This document shows, one piece after another, positions 25,901-37,900 of a stretch of DNA of 48,485 nt. How positions within the stretch are numbered: position 1 is the stretch's first letter; each line of letters starts with the position of its first letter. Source of the stretch: JBELMB01 sp042088665 (lineage in GTDB: Bacteria > Pseudomonadota > Alphaproteobacteria > Rhodobacterales > Rhodobacteraceae). The position numbers were made by a program, and so were the translations under genes. The stretch covers positions 1 through 48,485 of the forward strand of contig JBELMB010000017.1 in NCBI GenBank assembly GCA_042088665.1, read 5' to 3'. The notes below the pieces were generated by a model. That model did no database searches and was not told where the DNA came from. It saw only the letters and a list, made by a program, of their open reading frames with translations.

Positions 25901-28900
25901 TGCGTCTCGACCACCACCGGACGATAGTTGGTGCCGGCCAAGGCCCGCGCGCTGACATCGGTCATCAGGGTCGTGCCGTTGCCGATGATGCTGAGCGCAT
26001 CATTGCCCGGCACGGTGGTCGTTGACCACAGGTGCAGGCGCAGCGTGTAGGTGCCATCGGGCAGTTCTGGCAGATCCGCGTCGAATGTCGCGTCCACGAG
26101 GCGGTGACTTCTGTAAAGACCCTCCGGGCCAATATTGGTGCCATCCAGATCCAGATCGTTGGGCGTCGCGGTGCTGGTGCCACCATCGGTTATGGTGATC
26201 GCGCTCTGAGCGCTCCAGTTGCCGCGGTCATCGGACGTCACGGCACCGCCATTCAGGTTGATCAGGGCAACCGGGGCCAATTCATTCAGGCCGTTGGTGT
26301 TGATCTGGACGGTGGTGGTCTCACCCACTTCGATCTTGTCAAAGACGCTGGGCGACACGACCTGCAAGCTCTGCACTGGCGAGGTGGCGGCAAACGGCGT
26401 GTTGCCGAGCGCACCGACTTCGGCTCGGCCACCATTCGGCACCGCTTCGCCGAAGTAGGGCGCGGTCAGGGCCGCGGCGTCGCGCGCCGGGCCGTCCGGG
26501 TCGACGCCATAATCGTCATCCGCGGCACCAAGGCCCGCGAGCCGCTCCAGCCGGATCGCATCTGCGAGGGCGAACTCTTGTGCGTTGGGGGTTGTCAGCT
26601 TCACGGTCAGGCTGTCGCCCGAGGCAATGACCGGTCCGATGCGTCCCCACCCGACGGTGTCGCCATCGCGGACCGCCCCCGGCGAGCCCCTGTGGTTCAT
26701 CTCGCGGCGCGACACAAGGGTGTCGCCGTCCCAGACTTCGTATCCGGCGGCGTTGGTGGCGCTGAACTCCGGCACCCATGTGGCAAAGAGCTGATAGGCG
26801 ACACCCGCGGTGAGACCCTCAAAGGTCCAGCTGGCTTCTTCGCCGATGGGGATCCGCGACAGTGTGCCGCCGCGACCGATGTCAACCTGAAGCGCCCCCG
26901 CAGTTTCCGCGTAGCCCGCCGCACCGTCATCGAGGGTCACCACGGAAACGACAGTCTCGTCCCAGCCATGCACGTCATCGGCACCGTCGGTGTCGTTGTA
27001 TCCCGGATCGCCAACCTGGCTGTTGCGGTCCAGCGCCGTGGCATAGAACCACTCTGACAGGTCGGTCAGATCCAGCGCGCCCCATGTTCCGATGCCCGCA
27101 CCGTTGCTCAGATCGTAGAGGTTGTGGTCAGACTCCGTGCGCGCCTGCACCGCTTCGAAAACTTCGAGAGCGCGCCCGTTGGAGATCGTGAAGATGTTCG
27201 AGAAGATATCCGCGTAGCCACCCGCATAGCGCACCGCATTGGCATCCGAGATATCAAAGGTGTTGTTCGAGATCTCCATGTTGCGCCCGCTGGCCAGATC
27301 GACGCCAATAGCCCCGCTGCCATAGATCAGGTTGTTGCGGATCGCCGCATCCGCGCTGCTGAAGAGCGCGACGTAGACCTGCCGGGATGTATTGTCGAAG
27401 ACCCGGCTGTTTTCCAGCGTAGAGGTCGAAGCGCCGATATGCACACCATTGGTGTTGTCAAAGACCGAGACATCCCGCGCAACGGAATTGTTCGAGATCC
27501 GCAGACCCGTGCCATTGTCGTAGAAGTTGCCGCCAATGACCGTAGTGCGGTCCACATCGGCACCGAACTGGCCCCTTTGCCCATAGACCTGCGCCTCCGT
27601 CAGCGTGCCTTGGGACATGGCCAGACCGGTGCTCGTGTTGTCTGCCACGCGCACACGCGTCAGGTCGCTTCCGGTGACATAGGCGCCGCGCACGTTGCCG
27701 ATGAACCCGGTATCAACGATCTGGTTGCCGGTCTCGATATCCGCACCCGTGCTGTTGTGGTAGAACAGGCTGTTCTGCACCGTCACCCCGGAGGCGTTCA
27801 GGTCGAGGCCAATGCTGGCCTCGCGCACGGAAACATTGTCCAGCACGTGCCCGGTGCCGCCCGCGTCGATCTCGATCCCGTCGGTGCTGGGATTGACGAT
27901 GACAAGGTTGCGCAGGGTCACGTTGTCGGCTGCGGCGCCAATATCCACCGCGTTGACACCGGAGACGAGGGTCAGGTTCTCGACCGTGATGTGATCACCG
28001 GTGATGTCCAGCACCCGCGCACCAGAGGCCGTGGTGCCACGGTTGAACACCGCCACTGCGTCGTCATCTGTCGGTCCGCGCACAACGAAATCACCCAGGT
28101 CCTCATGGCCGGACACGACATCCGTCAGATCGATGTCGGCGGTCAGATCATAGGTGCCGGTGTCGATCAGAACCGTGTCGCCTGCGCCCAGATCATAGGT
28201 CTCGATCAGGCGGCGCAGCGAATCCATCGGCGTTGCGGCGGACAGACCGTCATTGTCAGCGCGGCCCACGGCCGTGCTGTATTGGTCGCCATCGGTGGAT
28301 GCGTCGTTGATGTAGAAGGTCGTGATCGGCGCCGAGAGGTTGAAGACCTCGGACTGGTCGCTGACATTCACGTCATCGACGCTGGTCACCGTCACGCGTC
28401 CGAAATTGCCGGTCGTTCCGAACAGGGAATTCGGCAGCACGATAGAGGCGCTGTTGCCGTTCAGGACCACGTCGCCATTGGCCACAACACCGTTGTCCAC
28501 CGCAAGAAAGCTGCTGCCGTCATCGATGTTCTCGACAAGGACAGAGACCTCGCCGCTCAGCCCGGCAGAGCGCCAGTTGACCGTCAGGGGATCGCCCGAC
28601 TGCACGGAAACGCGCGACTGCGGGTCCGTCACCAACACGTATTGCGCGGGGCTCAGCGCCGCGTTTGCCGTGCCGCCATAGGCGCCGAGGTTGGCGTAGC
28701 CGCCGTTCGGGGCGGGCTCGAGGATAAAGCCGGAGTTCGGATGCCCGCGGTCTATGGCGATGGATTGCGCCGCACCGGTGTCACGCAGCAACACCTGCAT
28801 CACCGGCAGGCCCGTGGCCGGGTCCAGAACCGGGGCCAGGCTGCCCTGGATGACCTGTCCGTTTGTCTCGCTGCTCTGCAGGTGGAAATTGTCATCGCCG

Positions 28901-31900
28901 CCGTCAGACACGCCCGCCAAATACCCAAGCACGCCGTCCGCACCATCGGGATCGACAAAGAGCGGATCGCCCGCAAGGCTGTTGCCGTCCACGAACGAGG
29001 CGTTCTGCCATGTCAGCAAGTCAGCCCGCGCAGCCGACTGCCAGTTGCCCAGCGTCGCGCCGTTCAGCACGTGGTACATGTTGTAGTCGGAGACAAAATT
29101 CGCCTGCGCGTTGGGGTCGACCGAAAGGCCGGTGGTTGTCGCGCCATCCGCCACGACGATGTTGTCGCGGAAGGTTGTGTTGCGATCCCGCGATGTCAGT
29201 TGCACGGCAATCGCAGAGCCGGTCTGGTGGAAGGTGTTCGACGAGATCAGCGTGCTGGCACCCGTATCCGCGACGAGCGCCCCGGAATCGTTGTCGTAAA
29301 AGAGGTTGTTGAGCACCGACGTGGAAGAGTTCGAGCTGAGGACCGTGAGCCCTGTGCCATTGCTGTAGACGCTGTTGCTGGTGACAAGGCCGCCACCGGC
29401 GATCCGGATCCCCTCCAGACGGTTGTCATAAACGCGGTTGCCCGCAACGGTCACATCGGTGTTGGACCCGTTGATGCCCCGGTCCGAACTGGTGATCACA
29501 TTGCCGAAGGCAGCAGCGCGATTGATCAGTTCAACTCCGGCGCCGGAAGTGGACAACAGGCCCGCGCGGGTGACAGCGGATCCACGCAGGACCACGTTGG
29601 GGCCCGACAAGGCTATGCCGTAAAAATCCGTGTTGCTCACAGAGATACCGCGTCCCGTGGAGAAAACGGTGTCACCAAGCGTGTACGAGGCTGAGGTTTC
29701 CGAAACACTGATACCGTAGCGCGCGTCGTCGATGACGACCCGCTGCATCACGCCTTCGTCCGGGTTGAGCAGAAGGATCCCGACATCGGTCATACCCATC
29801 GCATCAACGTTGTCGATGAGACCGATCTGAGTCCGGGCTTCGATGCCATCGTCGCCGATGTTGCGCAGGATCACGTTCGAGATCTCGCCGATCCCGCCAT
29901 CCTGATAGATGCCGTCCCCACCCGTGTTGCGAATGTCGAGATTGGTCAGCACGCCGTCTGGCAGGACCGCGTTGATGCGCATGCCCTCACGCAGGGTGTC
30001 GTTGATGGTCAGGCCATCAACGTGCAGATCGGTGCTGTCTTCGCGCACCCAAAGACCGCGGTCGAACCCTTCGAGCCGCAGGTTCTCGAGCGTGATGAAA
30101 TCCGCATCATACAGATCGATCCCGTGCACGCCGGACAACTGTCCCAGCGCCCAGCGCAGTTCCGTAACACCCGCATCGGAGCCCCGCAGGGTAAAGCCTT
30201 CGTCCAGCCCGAGGCCAAAGTCGAAAGTGCCCGAGATCGCCAGTTCGTGCAGCAGGTCATAGCGGCCAGTGTCCACGTGCAGAACGTTGCCCGCCTGCAG
30301 GTCATACTCGCGCAACACGTTGATCACGCTGGCTTTTGGCGCATCTGCCCGCTTGCCCGTGTTCCGGTTGTCCCCATCGGCACCCACGGTAAAGGCGTCA
30401 TCGGTGTCAGAGCCGTCGTCGACCCAGTATTCGGTCCCGTCTTCTGGCACGGTAAAGGGCTCATCGGCGCGGTCATAGACATCCGGGCGGTCAACGAGGC
30501 TGACCTGAATGCGCAGTCCGGTGGTGCCAAAGTCGACACCGTTCTGGTCCGGGAACCAGGTCAGCGTGCCGGTGTCGGCGGTGCTGGCGGCGATCGTGGC
30601 GCGATGCTGCGGTCCTTCGGCAGAGTCTTCCAGCAAATCGACCCGCACCGAGGAGCCATTGGTCTCGCCAAAGGTCTGCCAGCGGATGTTCAGCGGTTCG
30701 TCACGCTCCCAATCGGTATAAAGGTCCGGCGAAATCAGCCGGATACGCGGTGCCTCCGTGGTGCCCTGCGCGATACGCGCGCTGTCTGGGGAATGGCCCA
30801 GATCGCTGCCAAGCCGCGACGCGGTCATCACCACAAAGGCCTGATCCAGTCGCGCCTCGTTCACGCCGGACCCGTCGCGTGCGGCTTCAAAACGGTAATG
30901 CACCTGCCGTGCGCCGGGCGGGATATCCACCCGCGTGGAAAGCCGTTCCCAGCGGTCGCCGGGGTTGGTGCTGTCCAGCACGATGGGGCTGCCGATATCG
31001 GCCCCTGCCCCGGTCTGGAACGTCACCGTGATCCGACCACTGTCGGCAAACGGACCGGTCCCGTCAGAGCGCACGCGCCCGCCAAAGAGCAGGTCCGCCA
31101 GCCCATTGTCGATTTCCGCCGCAGAGAACTGCGCCAGATCCAGCGCGACAGTCTGTTCGGCAAAGCCCAACTCGGTCGAACCGGGCGTGAAATGCCCGCC
31201 GTCCTGGAACCCGCCCGTGGCCACCTGATTGGCGCCCACGTTCACCGTCCACTGTGCGAGGTCGCTGTCAAAGCCGGGGTTGCCCAGCAAGTTCGGCAGG
31301 AACCCGGCGCGGTCCGCAAGGCTCGCGGGATCGCCGGTCTCTGCCGCGAGCGAGGTCTGGCTTTGCCCCGCAACGGTTGGCATCACCGTCAGATCGCCAC
31401 CGGCCCGGTTCAGGAACACGGGCCGCGACAACAGCGGGTTGATCCGGGTTGTGCCCTGAGAGTTCAGGTCATGTTTGGCCAGATCCGCCTGCCAGTCGAG
31501 AATATCGTCGTAGTCGCGCGTCCAGAACAGCAGGTGCCCGGCGTCCTCGGCATGCAGCAGGTTGTAATCGCTGAAGAACCCGGTCTGCGCCGTATTCGCC
31601 ACGTTGATCGCATAGCCCCCCGCAACCTCGATCACGGAGTTCAGAACTTCGACCTCCGACGCGGATCCGGTGAGGCGCACGCCGTCACCGGTGGGCGTCT
31701 GGATGGTCACGCCTTCGATCTGCACACGGTCCGCCCCGGGCACGTCGATGGCCGCAACAGCCGTGCGCTGGAAGGTGGAGCGCAGGATCTCCTGGTCGTC
31801 GGTGGCCACGACACCGCGGTCGGCATCGGTGACGGACAGATGCAGGATCCGTCCGGTGAACTGGCTCACGCCCAGCGTGGTGTCGTCGATCGCGACGCCA

Positions 31901-34900
31901 GAGGCAAGGTCGGGCGCGGTGATCACGCCGCTGCCCTGCACCCCGACGGGGCTGTCCGTGATCAGGGTGTTGGTCAGATAAGCGTCGATCAGTTGCACCG
32001 CGACGTTGCCGCCGGTCACCGTGTTGCGCCCGGTCGCGCCAAAGCCCGTGCCCGGGTCCGACACCGTGCTGACCACGCCGATCACGCCGTCGATGCGGTT
32101 GTCCCACATTGGCGCGGCGGCGTTGTAACGCAGGGCCGCAATGCTGCCTTCGATCAGGTTGCCAGAGATTTCACCCGTCAGCGGCGCGTCGATGGTCAGG
32201 CCATTGCGCCCGCCAAAGAACGAACCGGTGATGTGGACGGTCAGCGGCTCGGCCAATTGGGTGTCGTCCTGGACCTCGCTGCCGCGCATGGTCAGGCTCT
32301 GCTCCCCGGCGACAGCGGTGCCGAGATTGTCAAAGGTCAGGGCGTTTTCGACCACCACGCGCTCCAGCGTGATGTTGGCCACACCAGCGCCCAGCGTCAG
32401 GTTGCGGGTCACGGTCACGTCGCGCAGCATGTGGTCGGCATAGCCGTTCAGCGCATCGACATGATCCACCGTCAGGCCACGGATCTCTGTCGGAGAGGTC
32501 AGCACGAGGCGGCCGTCGATCTCGGTCCCTGCTCCGGCCCCGATCAACGTCATCGGCGTCGCCGTGACACCATCGAAGGTGGTCAGTATATCGCCTGTAT
32601 GCACGCCTTCGGCCAGCACGATGGTGTAAGGCACACCATTGCTTGCCTCAGCCGCAATGATCGCGTTCACATCCGCGATGGAGGCCGCGTTGAAGACTGT
32701 CTGCGGTGCAGCCGCGGTCATCGTGACCAGCCCGCGCAGATCAGCGCCCACATCCGGGCTGCGCCCGGTCATGAACCCGGTAAAGACCCGCCCGCTGTTG
32801 TCCACGGCCACGTCGAGACCGGCAAGGCGGTCTTTTTGCGGCGAGGTCCGCATGACCAACGCATCGCCGGGGATCTCCTGCTGGAAGGTCGCTCCGACGA
32901 GCGCGCGATGCTCCAGCTGAACCGGCAGGTCGCCCGCGACGTCCTCGACGGTTTGCCACACGAGGTGCAGCGCCCCATCCGCCATCGCCAGCTCCGGCGA
33001 CATGGCAATGGTGGACAGATCCTGCCCGGCCACGCCCAGCGCGCTCCAGGCGTAACCGCCGCCCGGCGCGGGTGTCGCCGCGTTTGTCGGGACGCTCACG
33101 CTTTGCGCCGCGATGGTGTCGAACAGGCCGACCGGACCGTTGTCCTGCACATAGGCCACCACGAGCTCCCCCGCGGGCGACCACGCCACGCTAGGCGCAT
33201 GGGCCGGTGCATCGACCACCAGACCGAGGGGACGCTGAACAGAGACGCCCGCACCGGAAAGGTGCAGCGCCGTGGCAGAGACCCGCGCGGCAGTGCCGTC
33301 ACCAGTGGTATAGGCCAGCCCCAGCAGGTTCTGGTTCGCCACCAGTCCACCCACAGCCGGGGTCACGTCAAAATCGGTGACATTGCTGATGGCAAAGCGG
33401 GCGTATTCGCCCCAGCCCGTGCCCGCGATCGCCGATCCCAGCACATGCAGGAAGATGTTGGCGCTGTCGTTCGTGACCACACCGATGCTGTCGCCAAAGC
33501 CCGCGCCGAGATCGACCAATTCGATCTTGGACACCTCTGCCGGGCCAAGGGCAAAGGGCGTTTCCTGTTGCCAGGTGGCGCCGTCCCATGCGGTCGACAT
33601 GAGCGAGGTCTGACCGGCGACCGTTTCGGTCCATGCCACGACAACCTGACTGACGTTGCCGATGTTGCGCACCATCAGGTCGACATTGCCAAGCGTGCCG
33701 GTGACGGCGCCCGCTACGCCCGCCCCCGTGACCGACCCGCCCAGCGTTGTCCACTCCGTGCCGGCTTGCACGGCCACTTTCAGGCCCATGGTCTCCGGAT
33801 CCAGCCATGCGGCATACCGCGCGCCGGTGACCGGGTCGGAGGCCAGCGCAAAGGCTTCTGGTGGCAAGGCATTGGCGTCGGCCAGCTCCCGCCCCGCGAT
33901 GCCGGATGTCGTCGTCCACGTGTTGCCGATGGCGATCCCATCGGGCAATTGCTGGGCCACAGCCGCTGCCGGTGTCTGGGGCACAAGCACCGGATCGGCG
34001 CTGCCTGCCCCCAGACCTGCCAGATCAAGCCCGTCAAGCGGGGTCAGCAGGCCGCCGAAATCGACAACGTCGCCCGCCCCGGTGCCCGCGTCGATGTCGT
34101 CATCCCCCAATTGGCCAAACAACAGGTCATTGCCCGCACCGCCAAAGAGCGCGTCATCGCCCAGCCCGCCAAAGATCCGGTCGACCTCGTTCACGCCGCC
34201 CGCCTGCCCGGCAGCCGTGCCATGCAGCTGATCGTCATCGGCACCGCCGTCGATCACATCCAGCCCCAAGCCACCTTCGACCGTGTCATCGCCTGCGCCC
34301 GCATCGATCACGTCATCGCCATCGTCGCCAAGCAGCACATCATTGCCGCCCTGACCTTCGAGACGGTCGTTGTCGGCGCCGCCGTATAGGCTGTCTGCGC
34401 CGTCGTCAGAGCCGATCAATACGTCAAAGCCCGCCTCGCCGCGCGCCACATCCCCGTCGCCGCCGCCAGCAAGGATATGGTCGTCGCCACTGCCGCCGAA
34501 CTGCACATCAGTGCCGAGACCGCCGTCCATCTGGTCGTCATCATCGCCGCCATAAAGGGAATCGTTCCCCAACTCACCAAAGAGACTGTCGCGCCCGCCA
34601 TCGCCCAGCAACGTGTCGCTGCCATCGCCGCCGCGCAGGGAATCCTCCCCCAACCCGCCGTCGGCGCTGTCATTGCCGCGGCCCAGATGCGCCTCGTCAT
34701 CCCCTATGCCAAGGGTCACGGTGTCGTCCCCGGCAAAGGCAAAAACGGTGTCATCGCCCGCGCCCGCGTCGATCCGGTCGCCGGTCGCGGCCACATCGGC
34801 CCCAAAGATCAGGTCGTGGCCCTCGCCACCGGTCAGTGTGTTGCCAAGGCCCGATCCCGCGCGCAGCGTGTCGTTCTCGGTGCCACCGTCCAGATCGTCG

Positions 34901-37900
34901 CGACCGTCTCCGCCAAGCAGGAGGTCCGCGCCTGCATCGCCCTCGATCTGGTCGTCGCCTGCGCCCCCGTCGAGCACATCGTCCGAGTCGCCACCGTCAA
35001 TCGTGTCATCGCCCGCTTCGCCAAAGACGAGGTCTGCGCCCCCGGCCAAGGTGGTATCGTCGTCGCCGGACAGGTCGTCGTCACCCGTGCCACCGCGCAA
35101 AAGGTCGGCACCCGCGCCACCGTCCACGGTGTCGTTGCCCGCCTCGCCAAAGAGCAGGTCTTCGCCTTCGTTGCCCTCGATGTCGTCGGCGTCATCGCCG
35201 CCCCAGACCGTGTCATCGCCGCTGCCACCGATCAGGACATCCAGCCCGCCAGCACCCAGAATGCTGTCGGCCTGCGCGCCACCGTCCACCGTGTCATTGC
35301 CCGCATGCGCGCGGATCGTGTCCTCGCCATCGCCGCCGGTGATGTCGTCATGGCCCGCATCGCCATGGATGGAATCGTCGCCGTCGTTGCCAGCAATGGT
35401 GTCGTCGCCACCGTCACCGGTGATCACATCGTCGTCGTCGTCACCCTGGATAAAGTCGCCATCGGCGCCGCCGGTGATGGTATCGTTCTCGGTGCCACCA
35501 AAGATCCGGTCCATCCCGATCTCGCCGTGCAGCGTGTCTTCGCCCTGCTCGCCGTAAAGGCTGTCTGCGCCGTCGCCACCTTCGATGGAATCCGCGTCAT
35601 TGCCGCCCTCGATCAGATCGTCGCCGTCGTCACCAAACAGATCATCCGCGCCATCATCACCTTTGATGGTGTCATTTTCCGTGCCACCGCGGATCGTGTC
35701 AGCCTCGGTGCCGCCAAGAATGCTGTCCCGGTCCGCGCCGCCGTCGATGTCATCCGCGCCTGCGTTGCCCTCGATTTCATCATCACCTGCGTCGCCAGAG
35801 ATGGTGTCATCCCCCGCATCGCCGTGGATGTCATCCCCGCCACCGCCGCCGGTGATGTCATCGTTCTCGGAACCACCGCGGATGGTATCGCTGTCGCCTT
35901 GCCCGTGCAGCGTGTCGCGGCCGCCATGGCCCAACAGCGTATCTGTGCCGTCACCGCCTTCGAGCAGGTCATTGCCGCCTTCGCCGCTCAGGTGGTCATT
36001 GTCACCATTGCCGAACAAGCGGTCGTTGCCGACCCCGCCCAGCAAGACGTCGTCGCCAAGATCCCCCTGCAGGCTGTCGTTGCCCGCATCGCCGGTCAGG
36101 CGGTCCGCGCCGGACCCGCCGATCAGCGTATCGTTGTCTTCCTGTCCGCGCAGTTCATCGTCGTCCTGCCCGCCGTCCAGCGTGTCCTCACCGCGACCGC
36201 CCTTCAGGGTGTCGTTGCCAATGCCACCGGTGACGGAGTCATTGCCGCTGCCCGCCTCGACGGAATCCGCGCCACCTTCGCCATCGATGACGTCATTGCC
36301 AGAACCGCCCTCGATCACGTCATCTTCGGATCCGCCATCGATGTCGTCGCCACCGGACCCGCCAAAGATGCTGTCTGCGCCGCTGTCGCCGTCGATCTGG
36401 TCAACGCCCGCGCCACCGCGGATCGTGTCGTTGTTGGCATCGCCATGCAGCTCGTCGTTGCCGCCCTGACCGGTGATCGCATCATTGCCAGAGCCGCCGT
36501 AGACGGTGTCATCACCTTCGTTGGTGCCCGGCAGACCGGATTCAAGCGTGCCGTAGCTCATCGTCGAAAAGAAGCCCGTCGCGTTCTTGTAGTCGCTGAA
36601 GAACCTGCTGTTGTCGTTGACCGAACCTTCGATAAAGGCGGTATTGGTGCTGTCGCCCGCAATGAAATCTGCGTCATCGGCCCCTTCGGCGCCAAAGTGC
36701 ATCGCCGCCGATGGCAGCGCGGGCTGGTCCGGGATCACGCCAATACCACCAAGGATATAGTCGGAATCCGCACCGCCAAGGATCACGTCGGCACCGCCGC
36801 CGCCCATGATCGAATCCGCGCCATCCTCGCCAAAGACGAGGTCGTTGCCACCGCCCGCAGAAATGTAGTCATCGCCGAGTTGGCCATAGAGGATGTCATT
36901 GCCGCGCCCGGCATAGATGTGGTCTGCCCCTGCGCCGCCGCGGATTTCATCCTCGTTGTCGGTGCCGATCAGCGTGTCATCACCTGCGCCACCGTCGATC
37001 ACGTTGTTGCCGGTGCCGGTCGTGGTCGTCGAAATGGTCCCGCCGCCGCCAAGGATCAGGTCGTTGCCCGCACGGCCGTAGATCTCGTCGACGCCGGTGC
37101 CACCGACCAGCGTTTCGCTGTTTTCACTGCCGGTGATGGTGTCGTCACCCGCGCCGCCGCTGATGCTGACGGACATGGCTGCGCCGGCGCTCGTCTCGAA
37201 GTTGCCTTCGAGCAGGACACTGTCGTTGCCGCTGTCAAAGTTCCCGACGATGCCGGTGATGTTCACACCCTCGTCGGCGCCATAGGTCTGGACAAAGTCG
37301 AAAGCCTCGACCTTGACCTGCCCGTTGGACAGGGCCGTCACGATAAAGGCTTCGTTCTCGCGGTCCTCGAACCCGCCGCCGCGGCGGTCGCGCAGTTCCT
37401 GACTGCCCACGTTCAGAACCAGATCGCCAGTGCCCGCGTCATAATGCGCCAGTTCAGGCACATCATCCGCACAGGTCGGGATGTTGAAGTCCAGCAGCGT
37501 GACGTCGAGCACGTTCACCTTGGAGTCGGAGAAGACGTATTCGAACACCAGATCAACGTCAAAGCTGAAGCGCCCGTCGATGTCGAGCCAGCAGAAGGGA
37601 CCACCGGCAAGGTTGGCGCTGATCTCTTCGAACCGCACCTTGCCATCGCCGCGACCGGGGAAACTGTCGTCGTCGTTGTTGACCCGCACTTCATCCGCAA
37701 GGTCGAAATTGATGTTCGCAGTGATGCCCGCCGTGGCCCCGACGCTGAGACCGGGGAAGCCCACGGAGGCCCCGCCGTACAGACGTCCTTCGAGCCAGGC
37801 TTCGCGCACGTCATTGCCGTTTTCGTCCACGTCACTGATGTACAGACCGGCCAGCAGGTCGCTGGCATTGCCGGTTTCGGCAAAGCGGCGCGCGCCGTAG

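Noticed and set aside
34060..37170. A CRISPR-like or DNA-level tandem repeat array.
   Set aside because: The periodicity is that of codons for RTX nonapeptides inside one long reading frame; there are no uniform direct repeats with unique spacers.
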